From Taibaiella koreensis (lineage in GTDB: Bacteria; Bacteroidota; Bacteroidia; Chitinophagales; Chitinophagaceae), in NCBI RefSeq assembly GCF_003545715.1, contig NZ_QVNU01000001.1, positions 1,419,962 through 1,483,961 on the forward strand: DNA of 64,000 bases. The letters run 5' to 3'. The position numbers and the translations under genes are program-made. How positions within the stretch are numbered: position 1 is the stretch's first letter; every line of letters begins with the position of its first letter. The notes under the pieces are model-generated. The model saw nothing but the letters and a program-made list of their open reading frames with translations. It was not told the origin of the DNA and ran no database searches. This document shows positions 1 to 7,221 of the stretch, in pieces.

Positions 1-1053
1 CGGAAGGAGGTATTCTCTTCGGTAAGCAATGGTGCGCACTGGAACAATCACGTTCACCTGGGGCGCTGGGCCGATGCCTTGCTGGTGGCACCCTGCAGTG
101 CCAATTCCCTCGCAAAAATGGCGCATGGGATCTGTGACAATATGGTCATGGCCGTATACTTGTCCGCCGGATGCCCGGTATTGGTTGCACCGGCAATGGA
201 TGAGGATATGTGGCTGCATCCGGCCACAAGGGCAAACCTCGCAACCCTGGAATCTTACGGCCACCGCATACTGCCTGTAGAACATGGCGAGTTGGCCAGC
301 GGCATTATCGGGGCGGGGCGTATGGCCGAGCCGGAAGCCATACAGCAATACCTGGAAAACTTTTTTGAAGGGCAGCATGCCGATCCCGCTTATGCCCGGC
401 TTAAGGCGCTGGTTACTGCCGGTCCCACATACGAAGCATTGGACCCCGTACGTTTTATCGGTAACTTTTCAACCGGAAAGATGGGGATTGCCGTGGCCCG
501 GGCACTGGCGGCAAAGGGCATAGCGGTCGACCTGGTGCTGGGCCCCAGTCCCGAGCAGGTGTCGCATCCGCTCATCGCAGTGCACCGGGTCGTGAGCGCC
601 CAGGAAATGTATGATGCCTGCAATGGTATTTTTCCCGGTGTCGATATCGCCGTGCTGTCGGCAGCGGTAGCCGATTTCAGACCGAAGGAGAAGGCGGGTG
701 AGAAAATAAAAAAAGGACAGGAGGACAACCTGGTACTTACCCTGGTGAAAAATCCGGATATACTGGCCCACCTGGGTCAACTCAAGTCGAAGCGGCAGAT
801 CGTAGTGGGCTTTGCGCTGGAAACGCAGAACGAGCTGGAACATGCCCTGCAAAAGCTGGAACGAAAAAATGCCGATATGATCGTGCTGAATTCGCTCAGG
901 GAAGAAGGTGCAGGCTTCGGACATGATACCAATAAAGTACAAATATTACAACGCAATGGCGATACGCTTGCCTTGCCGCTGCAATCCAAGGACGGAATTG
1001 CCAAAAGTATTGTAGATTGCATATTGTCTTCTATAAAGAAAAAGGATGCGTAG
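1..1053 (+). CDS. coaBC: Bifunctional phosphopantothenoylcysteine decarboxylase / phosphopantothenate-cysteine ligase (5' end cut)
   Basis: Cytosolic enzyme of coenzyme A synthesis: it joins cysteine to 4'-phosphopantothenate and then decarboxylates the product to phosphopantetheine. The frame is open from base 1, so the gene begins upstream; about 350 residues are visible and roughly the first 50 of a normal 400 are missing. The CoaC half shows NNHVHLGRWAD, the flavin-site stretch VAPCSANSLAKMA and the PAMDEDMW motif (the PxMNxxMW substrate clamp, with Asp in place of Asn). The CoaB half begins at VTAGPTYEALDPVRFIGN and has the STGKMG nucleotide-site motif and KNPDIL further on. The stop overlaps the start of the next gene by 8 nt, which suggests translational coupling to porD. 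Identification is secure. Confidence 0.96.
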   Translation, partial: RKEVFSSVSNGAHWNNHVHLGRWADALLVAPCSANSLAKMAHGICDNMVMAVYLSAGCPVLVAPAMDEDMWLHPATRANLATLESYGHRILPVEHGELASGIIGAGRMAEPEAIQQYLENFFEGQHADPAYARLKALVTAGPTYEALDPVRFIGNFSTGKMGIAVARALAAKGIAVDLVLGPSPEQVSHPLIAVHRVVSAQEMYDACNGIFPGVDIAVLSAAVADFRPKEKAGEKIKKGQEDNLVLTLVKNPDILAHLGQLKSKRQIVVGFALETQNELEHALQKLERKNADMIVLNSLREEGAGFGHDTNKVQILQRNGDTLALPLQSKDGIAKSIVDCILSSIKKKDA

Positions 1054-1960
1054 CTTAATTTTTAGTGTTGTTTTATTTCTGTCGGCCTGCCGCCTGTATG
1101 CGCAGGAGCTGAACTGTAAGGTAGATGTGACCTTCGACAGGGTACAGAATGTGGATCCTAAAGTATTTCAGACCCTGAAGCGCTCCATGAACGAGTTTGT
1201 CAATAACCGGAAATGGACCAACGACAATTTCAGGCCTGCTGAGAAGATCGATTGCAGCTTCCAGCTGAACCTTACCGAAAAGGCGCCCGGCGACAATACT
1301 TATAAAGCAACCCTGAACATTCAATCATCAAGGCCGGTGTTCAATTCGGGTTATAATACTTCATTGGTCAATTTTATTGACCGCGATGTCGTGTTCCGCT
1401 TCGACGAAAGCCAGAACCTCCAGTTCGACGATAACCGTGTGGCCGGTAACGACGCCCTGGGATCCAATCTTACGGCCATCTTTGCTTATTATATCTATAT
1501 CATGCTGGGGCTTGACTACGATTCCTTTGCCCCCCGGGGCGGCAGCGAATACTTCAAGCGGGCGCAGAATGTGGTCAATAACGCTCCGGAGGATAAGCTG
1601 ATCAAAGGTTGGAAAGCGGCGGAGAATAACCGCAACCGTTACTGGCTTATAGACCAGATACTCAATCCCCGCTTCGACGCCTTCCGTCCCTTATACTATA
1701 GTTATCACCGTAAGGGTCTCGATCTGCTCAGCAGCAAGCCCGAGGAGGGCCGGAAAGCGATATTGGAATCTATTCCTGTGTTGACCAAGATCAACAACGA
1801 CAACCCGACCTCTATCCTGATGCAGTTCTTCTTTAATGCAAAAGCGAACGAATTCGTCAACACGTTGATGCAGACGCCCGCCGCCGACAGGAAAGACTAT
1901 ATCGATCAGCTGAGCAAGATGGACGTACCCAATACAGCCCGTTACCGCGGCATTAAATAA
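1046..1960 (+). CDS. porD: Type IX secretion protein PorD (DUF4835 family)
   Basis: A 304-residue exported protein of the DUF4835 family, now named PorD and linked to the T9SS/gliding apparatus; its molecular role is not well defined. Residues 1-19 form a signal peptide ending near LYAQ. The mature part starts ELNCKVDV and carries the family pattern of aromatic and Asn-rich stretches, including NFIDRDVVFRFDESQ and AYYIYIMLGLDYDSF. It overlaps the end of coaBC and is followed by a DUF4296 lipoprotein and gldD, so the gene order agrees with an envelope/secretion job. The product is expected in the periplasm or outer membrane. The family call rests on remembered sequence patterns, not on a search. 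Confidence 0.83.
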   Translation: MRSLIFSVVLFLSACRLYAQELNCKVDVTFDRVQNVDPKVFQTLKRSMNEFVNNRKWTNDNFRPAEKIDCSFQLNLTEKAPGDNTYKATLNIQSSRPVFNSGYNTSLVNFIDRDVVFRFDESQNLQFDDNRVAGNDALGSNLTAIFAYYIYIMLGLDYDSFAPRGGSEYFKRAQNVVNNAPEDKLIKGWKAAENNRNRYWLIDQILNPRFDAFRPLYYSYHRKGLDLLSSKPEEGRKAILESIPVLTKINNDNPTSILMQFFFNAKANEFVNTLMQTPAADRKDYIDQLSKMDVPNTARYRGIK

Positions 1961-1994
1961 AAACATTTTTCCGAGTTTCCTTCCGTATCAAATT

Positions 1995-2561
1995 TTGCGC
2001 CTGTTGACTTACCGTAGTGTATTCGTATTGCTCCTCTTGCTTGCCACAGTGCTGACCGCCTGCCGGCGTGGACAGGATTCGCCACCGGTGCCGGAAGCTA
2101 AGATGAAGCAGGTGCTCACCGATATGCACCTGGCCGAAGTCTACTGCCAGGGCCTGGGCGATAGCGCCCGTAACCGGTTCGACAAAAATTACGATAGCCT
2201 TACCGGGTTCTATATCTCTATTCTGAAGCATTACGACCTCAGCTTTGCGCAATTCAACGAAGCCCTTGACTGGTACAAGAAAAGGCCGGTATTGATGGAC
2301 TCACTCTATGCCAGAGTGCTGAGCCAGTTGATGGAAGTGAAAAGCAGGGCAGGCCTTAAAGACGTAGAACCATCGTCGGATCCTGCATCCTCTGCTACGG
2401 TAGGCTTGTCGAAGCCTGGGGAAGACACACTGGTGCAAGCCCCTAAAGACACACTCTCGCAGCGAAGCGACAAGAAGACAGGGCAAAAACGAGGCGACAC
2501 TTCCCTGGACCTGAATGACGGTAAAAAGAAGCAGGAAAAGAGCCCGCCCAAAATCAAATAA
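1995..2561 (+). CDS. DUF4296 lipoprotein
   Basis: A 188-residue lipoprotein. The N-terminus is a hydrophobic signal (VFVLLLLLATVLTAC) with a lipobox ending at Cys22. The next 80 residues match the DUF4296 pattern: a short helical domain with MHLAEVY and later YDLSFAQFNEALDWY. The C-terminal third is Lys/Ser/Asp-rich and looks disordered. The start is TTG, because no in-frame ATG lies upstream of the signal peptide and the first internal ATG (near 2103) would remove the lipobox. It sits 34 nt after porD and 5 nt before gldD in what looks like one transcription unit. The function of the family is unknown; the position suggests a link with gliding or T9SS. Confidence 0.8.
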   Translation: MRLLTYRSVFVLLLLLATVLTACRRGQDSPPVPEAKMKQVLTDMHLAEVYCQGLGDSARNRFDKNYDSLTGFYISILKHYDLSFAQFNEALDWYKKRPVLMDSLYARVLSQLMEVKSRAGLKDVEPSSDPASSATVGLSKPGEDTLVQAPKDTLSQRSDKKTGQKRGDTSLDLNDGKKKQEKSPPKIK

Positions 2562-2566
2562 GAACC

Positions 2567-3160
2567 ATGAGCAAATTTAAAACAGGGATCATTACCCTTA
2601 TTATCCCCTTGCTGGCTATTGCCTGCAGGCCCTCTGTCCCGGTGCCTAAACCACGGGGCTATTACCGTATAGAGCTACCCGAGCATGCCTACAGGACTTT
2701 CGACAGCACCGGCTTCCCTTTCCGCCTGGAATATCCGGTATATGGCCATATCGGCCAGGATGTAGATCTGAATAGAGAAGAGCATGCGCCTTACTGGGCC
2801 AACATAGAATTTCCCGGTATGAATGCCACCATATACCTCAGTTATAAGTCCATTACCGATGCGGAGCCGCTGAACAAGCTGATCGAAGAATCATACAAGC
2901 TCTCATATGCGCACGATATCCGCGCCGATTACATCAACACGCCGCAGTTCAGAACGCCTAACGGTCTGACGGGAGTGGCATATAATGTGGGTGGCGATGC
3001 TGCTTCGGCTTACCAGTTCTATGTTACTGACAACCAGCGGCATTTTTTAAGAGGCGCATTGTATTTCAATGTGTCGCCCAATGCCGATTCCCTGAAGCCG
3101 GCATCCGATTTTCTGAAAAAAGATATGGATCATATAATTCAGACCATACAGTTTAAATAA
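2567..3160 (+). CDS. gldD: Gliding motility lipoprotein GldD
   Basis: A 197-residue lipoprotein of the GldD family, which is needed for gliding motility and T9SS-linked secretion in flavobacteria. The signal peptide ends in a lipobox with Cys20 (LLAIAC). The mature chain opens with the family hallmark KPRGYYRIELPEHAYR, followed by FPFRLEYPVYG, the PYWANIEFP stretch and IYLSYKSI. Length agrees with the family (about 180-200). It is the last gene of the coaBC-porD-DUF4296-gldD run and starts 5 nt after the preceding stop. It is expected on the periplasmic side of the envelope. No gldE or other gld genes are in the window, so its partners must lie elsewhere. Confidence 0.92.
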   Translation: MSKFKTGIITLIIPLLAIACRPSVPVPKPRGYYRIELPEHAYRTFDSTGFPFRLEYPVYGHIGQDVDLNREEHAPYWANIEFPGMNATIYLSYKSITDAEPLNKLIEESYKLSYAHDIRADYINTPQFRTPNGLTGVAYNVGGDAASAYQFYVTDNQRHFLRGALYFNVSPNADSLKPASDFLKKDMDHIIQTIQFK

Positions 3161-3174
3161 TCGAGGGAATTGCT

Positions 3175-3182
3175 TACCTTTG
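3175..3182 (+). promoter_or_regulatory. -7 element (TACCTTTG) of the tRNA-Arg promoter
   Basis: TACCTTTG matches the Bacteroidota sigma-70 -7 consensus TAnnTTTG and lies 15 nt before the mature 5' end of the tRNA. No clear TTTG -33 box was seen. Confidence 0.7.
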
Positions 3183-3197
3183 CGACCCGTCCGTAAC

Positions 3198-3272
3198 GGC
3201 CCTGTAGTTCAATGGATAGAATAGAAGTTTCCTAAACTTTAGATACAAGTTCGATTCTTGTCGGGGCTACCA
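3198..3272 (+). tRNA. tRNA-Arg(CCU)
   Basis: A full cloverleaf can be folded by eye: acceptor GGCCCTG/CGGGGCT (with G-U pairs), D arm GTTC/GAAT, anticodon arm GAAGT/ACTTT with loop TTCCTAA (anticodon CCT), and T arm ACAAG/CTTGT with loop TTCGATT. The 3' CCA is encoded (3270-3272). A promoter -7 box precedes it and an intrinsic terminator follows directly, so it appears to be a single-gene unit. The anticodon reads AGG codons. Confidence 0.96.
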
Positions 3273-3274
3273 AA

Positions 3275-3300
3275 AGCACACTTTATAGTGTGCTTTTTTT
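3275..3300 (+). terminator. Intrinsic terminator of tRNA-Arg
   Basis: The stem AGCACACT/AGTGTGCT with loop TTAT is followed by at least six T residues, three bases after the tRNA CCA end. Confidence 0.9.
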
Positions 3301-3350
3301 GTTGTAGCGAGCCTATGTATAGGCAGTGGCGCTTTTCGCTAAATTTTATG

Positions 3351-3507
3351 ATCGCTCAATGTGATAGATAAAGGCTGTCTCAAAGGTATCAATCGGATCA
3401 CATTGAGCGATTCAAAATGTAAGCAGGCTTGAAGCGTAATTTTTGTCGTGCTGAGCGGAGTCGAAGCACGACAAAAATTACCACGTAGGAGACCTTTCGA
3501 GACAGCC
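3351..3507. repeat. MITE-like composite palindromic element
   Basis: Three nested inverted repeats are visible. A perfect 15-bp pair (ATCGCTCAATGTGAT) lies at 3351-3365 and 3397-3411. A near-perfect outer pair begins GGCTGTCTC at 3373-3387 and is mirrored at 3492-3507 with one extra base. A perfect 16-bp hairpin at 3436-3451/3466-3481 encloses the loop core TGAGCGGAGTCGAA. There is no coding capacity. A related core, CTGAGCCCGTCGAAGC, occurs near 20056, so this is probably a non-autonomous dispersed element. No target-site duplication was identified. Confidence 0.65.
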
Positions 3508-3546
3508 CCGTAGAACGGTACTGATCCTTTGAATTACGATACAATT

Positions 3547-3705
3547 CTAGCAAAGAGGTACCTTGGTGCAAAACGCGCTTTGTTGTTGGTTACTCGGAAC
3601 AGGGCTCCTGCCACCTACCATCCTTTGTTGTGCAGGTGCTGTCAGGCTGAAAACGATTAATGCCTTTTTGAGTTTTACTTTTTTAATTGTTTTTTTCCTT
3701 TTCAT
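3547..3705 (-). CDS. Short double-glycine leader peptide (putative RiPP/bacteriocin-like precursor)
   Basis: A 52-residue peptide, reading from ATG at 3705 to TAG. The leader is strongly basic (MKRKKTIKKVKLKK), then LIVFSLTAPAQQRMVGG, which has the shape of Bacteroidota 'natural product precursor'/class I lanthipeptide-type leaders: KxKLxLKK, a hydrophobic patch, QQ.M.GG. Gly31-Gly32 would be the cleavage site. The predicted core is 20 residues and ends SAFCTKVPLC with Cys46 and Cys52. A peptide at 37718-37873 ends in the closely similar SSFCSAAPIC with the same six-residue Cys spacing. No LanB, LanC, radical SAM or peptidase-transporter gene lies nearby. The reading frame, leader and paired homologue support a real gene; the modification type is unknown. 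Confidence 0.66.
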   Translation of the reverse strand: MKRKKTIKKVKLKKALIVFSLTAPAQQRMVGGRSPVPSNQQQSAFCTKVPLC

Positions 3706-4060
3706 ATGATTTTTAATTTAGTGTACGCTGAAATTACATCGTTAATCCCAAAAAAACCATATAGTCCGTTTTGCAATAACCATTAGAACAGTTCTTTTTA
3801 GTTTAAGAATTGAAGATATGTCTTAGCTTAATCCGTACAGCTTACAGCTAAGATTACCTGGTCGATGAACACTGTCTGGCCTTTTTTGCCTGTGCTTACA
3901 TCCATTTTGCAGCTGGTGGTTTTCCGCTATTTTAATACCGTTTATCAGGACATTTCCTAAATCAAATCCGGTAGTTCTATACACTTTCTATTGAGTAAAG
4001 GATTCTACATTTGATTGATGACATATCATTTTTCAAATTGAAACCTGTAAACACCGGACT
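3706..4060. other. AT-rich intergenic stretch, no gene recognised
   Basis: No convincing reading frame longer than about 30 codons, RNA or terminator was seen. A short minus-strand frame near 3836-3910 (ending VILAVSCTD) is open but stopped upstream, and could be a gene fragment. Promoters for the flanking divergent genes (the minus-strand leader peptide and the plus-strand gene at 4061) should lie here, but no clear TAnnTTTG box was identified. Confidence 0.4.
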
Positions 4061-4546
4061 ATGACTGACTATACTTACAATGGGGATTTCAACCAGGGAA
4101 TGACTTTTAGTACAATGGTCGCTAATGCCCGCCTGAACCATGGTGGTCCACAGCCCATCTCGGAGGAGAGGGTAAACGTTTATGTAAATGAAGGCGATGG
4201 CATAGCGGTGCCTTATGGTGAGCCCATAACCAGGTATGCCGCATGGCCTCTTCTATCATGCGCGGCTGTAATATTTGCCAGCGCAGACTCCCTGAATGCT
4301 TATATCTATCATGCATCAAGAGGGATCGTTCCGCTCCAAACATTTAATACGGCAATGGCTACGTTGGGAAATGTTCCTTTGCCCAGTGTTCAGGTGATAT
4401 ACACCTTTCCTGGAGCTTCAAATAATGGTTACCGGGAGTCGGCAAATAAAATTGCCTCATATGGCGTACCGGCACAGAATATTGTTTTCGCGCCCAATCT
4501 TTCTTTGCAGACTTTTGGTATTAATTCAGCGACAGTTATTGGATAA
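4061..4546 (+). CDS. Unknown 161-residue protein, possible CheD/CNF-like Cys-His deamidase fold
   Basis: Not recognised as a named family. It has no signal peptide. Its central block, WPLLSCAAVIFASADSLNAY then IYHASRGIV, places Cys67 after a hydrophobic strand and His84 after another, 17 residues apart. That Cys-then-His layout and spacing resemble CheD-type glutamine deamidases (Cys and His on adjacent strands of a beta-sandwich) and the related CNF1/BLF1 toxins. C-terminal residues 107-142 include VQVIYTFPGAS and a YRESANKIASYG helix. The gene stands alone between an AT-rich gap and a convergent membrane protein. A 16-bp perfect palindrome (AAAAGTGATCACTTTT, 4571-4586) follows the stop. The deamidase idea is inference from the motif only; expression as an ordinary cytosolic protein is equally possible. 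Confidence 0.6.
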   Translation: MTDYTYNGDFNQGMTFSTMVANARLNHGGPQPISEERVNVYVNEGDGIAVPYGEPITRYAAWPLLSCAAVIFASADSLNAYIYHASRGIVPLQTFNTAMATLGNVPLPSVQVIYTFPGASNNGYRESANKIASYGVPAQNIVFAPNLSLQTFGINSATVIG

Positions 4547-4659
4547 TGCCACCGTAAAAGAGAGGCTGTAAAAGTGATCACTTTTGTTCTGTTGCGCCAA
4601 GCCTGAATACGGCAAAAATGACCGCTAAGGTCTGTTTGCATTTATCTTTCTGGGCAAGC

Positions 4660-5598
4660 TTATATTATTATAGCTAAGACGACAATGTTCAATAGAACAA
4701 CCAGGGTCAAAGAGCCCATCCAAATCATTCTATTTCTCTTTTGCTGTTGGAGTGCATACATTCTGTAACAATAATACGCGGAAACGAAACAAAACACTTC
4801 TAAAAGTAAATAAGACAGCCAGACAAAATAGAACCCGCTTTTATTGGTGATATAAACCAACAGGTCAAAGTGATAATCGGATGATAATCGTTGGCGCGAT
4901 TGAGATTTAAGGTAGAAGAAATCTATCTTATCCTCAGCATTAAATAGCTTATGCTTGTCCGATTTGAATATATAAAAGCTGACTTTTTGCCCGGTCATGT
5001 CCGGGTTATACTGGCCGTCGACCGTAAATATCTCATCTATCTGACGGATGGGTGTATTCAATAAGGGCCTGTGATACTTCCTGTAAAATTGGGCACGATA
5101 CGGCGCAATGTTGAAGGTATACCTGTGAAAACCTTTGCTGCTCCTGTCCTGGTACAATGCAACACTGCCCTCCGTTTTAACCAGGCCGTCGCTCACATAG
5201 GAAATGCCTGACAAAAGGCCGCCTATAAAAAGTACAGGCAACAACAACAGGGCAGCTAAACATAAGGTGAATTTTGAAAAGTAACGGGACGGATGGTACA
5301 TGGTTCCGCTCACGATCACTTCGGCCTGTTGTCCGGGGTTATTGATGAATTCAAGCCTGGTGATCGTGCCGCTGATCGGCTTTATCTTGTTCAGGGCGCC
5401 TTCAAAATTGAGTGTAATGGGCTGGTATATGTATTTGCCGGCGTTATCTGCGCCAACAGAAAAGGGTGCACCAAACAAAGGTTGCCGAAACCTGAGCTCG
5501 AAAAAAAGCTGTTCCTTTATCTGTTGCCCGTATCTGAATCCCAGGATCGGGTCAATAACAATTCCCTTGATGACCGCGCTGGCCGGCTTGGCTTGCAT
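4660..5598 (-). CDS. Integral membrane protein of unknown function
   Basis: A 312-residue protein with three to four predicted membrane segments. One is at about residues 112-135 (LCLAALLLLPVLFIGGLLSGI) and the others lie near the C-terminus (FYFVWLSYLLLEVFCFVSAY and a final LTLVVLLNIVVLAIII). Between them lies a roughly 110-residue soluble domain rich in Tyr, Asp and Lys. The N-terminal 110 residues look beta-rich and contain IKGIVIDPILGF and an IVSGTMYHP stretch. The overall plan, short soluble part, helix, soluble loop and paired C-terminal helices, resembles DUF3592-like Bacteroidota proteins such as the one at 17444, but the resemblance is weak. It is convergent with the gene at 4061 and monocistronic. 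No function is proposed. Confidence 0.72.
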   Translation of the reverse strand: MQAKPASAVIKGIVIDPILGFRYGQQIKEQLFFELRFRQPLFGAPFSVGADNAGKYIYQPITLNFEGALNKIKPISGTITRLEFINNPGQQAEVIVSGTMYHPSRYFSKFTLCLAALLLLPVLFIGGLLSGISYVSDGLVKTEGSVALYQDRSSKGFHRYTFNIAPYRAQFYRKYHRPLLNTPIRQIDEIFTVDGQYNPDMTGQKVSFYIFKSDKHKLFNAEDKIDFFYLKSQSRQRLSSDYHFDLLVYITNKSGFYFVWLSYLLLEVFCFVSAYYCYRMYALQQQKRNRMIWMGSLTLVVLLNIVVLAIII

Positions 5599-5851
5599 GC
5601 TTTTTTCTTGTTTATTTAAATCTCAGATATAAAAAGGAAAGCCTGACTACCCCCCATACAGCAAACGTAATTTAACCCAAGTTAGGGGATATTATCTGGC
5701 GTTACCGCTTATAAAGAAGAAGCGCGATAAGAATACAATTTTATGCTGTTGTTTCCGCGATATCCGTCTTCAGTAGGATCACAGGACGATCTGCCCCGGG
5801 GCTGCCGGTCTGAACGGGAGACCGGTCTTAAAGTGGTTGATATAGCCTTCG

Positions 5852-5859
5852 TATATTTG
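5852..5859 (+). promoter_or_regulatory. -7 element (TATATTTG) upstream of the WYL regulator
   Basis: TATATTTG fits TAnnTTTG and lies 18 nt before ATG 5878. Its position decides against the upstream in-frame ATG at 5743, which would fall on the far side of the promoter. Confidence 0.55.
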
Positions 5860-5877
5860 AAGACAGATTACCAAGCA

Positions 5878-6612
5878 ATGAGCAATAGCACCGATATGAA
5901 GCGGCTTACCCGCCTGAGCGCCATCTTGCTGCAGCTGCAGACAAGGCGGTTGATCAATGCAACCGACCTGGCAGAACAGTTTGCTGTAAGTGTCCGGACC
6001 ATCTATCGCGATATCAGGGTATTGGAACAGATCGGCGTTCCCATAGCGACGCTTGAAGGAAAAGGCTACTCACTGGCTGAAGGGTATAAAGTGCCACCCA
6101 TAATGTTTACCGAACAAGAGGCCAATGCTTTGATCATGGCCGGACATTTGATCCGCCTGAACGAAGACAGCTCGTTGATCAGTTCGTATAGGCAAGCCGT
6201 GGATAAGGTAAAGGCTGTGCTCAAATACGCGGTGAAGGATAAGGCAGAGCTGCTTGCGGGCCGCGTCGCGGTAAGCCCCGCAAGCCTCAGGCAGCCTGCC
6301 AGCGAATCTTTATCCTCGATTCAGAGCGCGCTCACCAGTTTTACGGTGCTATGCATCACCTATCAGTCAGAAATCGAATCCGAAAGTACCGAAAGGTTTA
6401 TCGAGCCTTTTGCCTTTTATTATAGCCAGCAGCAGCATTGGACCCTGATCGCTTTTTGCAGGCTGAGAAATGATTTCCGGATGTTCCGGCTGGACAGGAT
6501 CAGAACGCTTTATCATACCGATCTCAGGTTCCGGCCGCATCAGCTCAATTTGCATGAATATTTACAGGAAAAAGAAAAAAACTTTACCAGCCCTGACAAA
6601 CAGCTGTCATAG
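5878..6612 (+). CDS. YafY-type HTH/WYL transcriptional regulator
   Basis: A 244-residue cytosolic DNA-binding regulator. Residues 7-65 are a winged HTH (DLAEQFAVSVRTIYRDIRVL, the recognition helix of the YafY group). They are followed by the family linker GKGYSLAEGYKVPPIMFTEQE. The C-terminal half is a WYL-type ligand-sensing domain: the segment FIEPFAFYYSQQQHWTLIAF replaces the canonical W-Y-L run, and FRMFRLDRI follows. The start at 5878 is preferred over an in-frame ATG at 5743 because a TATATTTG promoter box lies just upstream of it. The VOC-family gene at 6652 follows on the same strand after 39 nt and may be a target or an operon partner. WYL proteins usually bind small ligands or nucleic acid; the effector is unknown. 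Confidence 0.88.
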   Translation: MSNSTDMKRLTRLSAILLQLQTRRLINATDLAEQFAVSVRTIYRDIRVLEQIGVPIATLEGKGYSLAEGYKVPPIMFTEQEANALIMAGHLIRLNEDSSLISSYRQAVDKVKAVLKYAVKDKAELLAGRVAVSPASLRQPASESLSSIQSALTSFTVLCITYQSEIESESTERFIEPFAFYYSQQQHWTLIAFCRLRNDFRMFRLDRIRTLYHTDLRFRPHQLNLHEYLQEKEKNFTSPDKQLS

Positions 6613-6651
6613 CCTGCCGCTACCTTCGTTGCGTAATCAAATTAATACGCA

Positions 6652-7059
6652 ATGAACTTGACATCCCTACGGATCATTACCCTCAATGTAGCGGAGCTCA
6701 TCCGTTTTTATGAACAGGTAACAGGGATAACTGCCACCAGGTACACGCCCGACTTTGCCGAGATAAAGACCCCAACAGCAACCCTGGCTATTGGCAGCGT
6801 GCAGACCTTACAATTTTTTGGCGGTGATCGCGTGGCACAGCCCGGGCACAACCGCAGTGTCATCATCGAATTTATGGTCGATGACGTGCAGCAACTATTT
6901 GAAAAATCATCGGCCTTTTTAAAAGACTGTACCGTGCAGGAACCAACGATGATGCCCTGGGGAAACAGGTCTTTGCTTCTACGTGATCCAGATGGCAATC
7001 TGGTGAATCTCTTTACACCCGAAACGCCCGAAGCCATCGCAAAATTTAGCCGTAGCTAA
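6652..7059 (+). CDS. VOC-family (glyoxalase/bleomycin resistance fold) protein
   Basis: A 135-residue single-module vicinal oxygen chelate protein. It starts LRIITLNVAELIRFYEQVTG, the usual beta-alpha opening of the fold, and ends with the hallmark LLLRDPDGNLVNLFTP, where the acidic/metal-binding strand lies. It could be a dioxygenase, a glutathione-linked enzyme or a drug-binding protein; the metal ligands cannot be confirmed by eye (no clear N-terminal His). It is co-oriented with, and 39 nt after, the WYL regulator. A TACCTTCG sequence near 6621, close to the -7 consensus, could give it its own promoter. Family call is firm, substrate unknown. Confidence 0.88.
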   Translation: MNLTSLRIITLNVAELIRFYEQVTGITATRYTPDFAEIKTPTATLAIGSVQTLQFFGGDRVAQPGHNRSVIIEFMVDDVQQLFEKSSAFLKDCTVQEPTMMPWGNRSLLLRDPDGNLVNLFTPETPEAIAKFSRS

Positions 7060-7117
7060 GCCCTGAAACGAAGCGCCTTCAGGTTGCTTCTTCTGATCAC
7101 ACAAATTTGACCGGAAA

Positions 7118-7163
7118 GAAGGCTGTCCCCTGTATGCCTTGGCAGGCGCAGAGAACAGCCTTC
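7118..7163. terminator. Hairpin between convergent genes
   Basis: GAAGGCTGT (7118-7126) pairs with ACAGCCTTC (7155-7163) around a 28-nt loop with minor internal pairing. It lies between the VOC gene and the convergent reductase gene, and may end both. No long T run follows, so the call is moderate. Confidence 0.5.
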
Positions 7164-7221
7164 CTTGTATCGGGAAAAATATACCGTCGGTATCATCCGG
7201 CCCGGGTTATATATTTTCGGG

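Noticed and set aside
5743-5877. Upstream extension of the WYL regulator to ATG 5743
   Set aside because: A TAnnTTTG promoter box lies between this start and ATG 5878, and the extra residues do not match the family.
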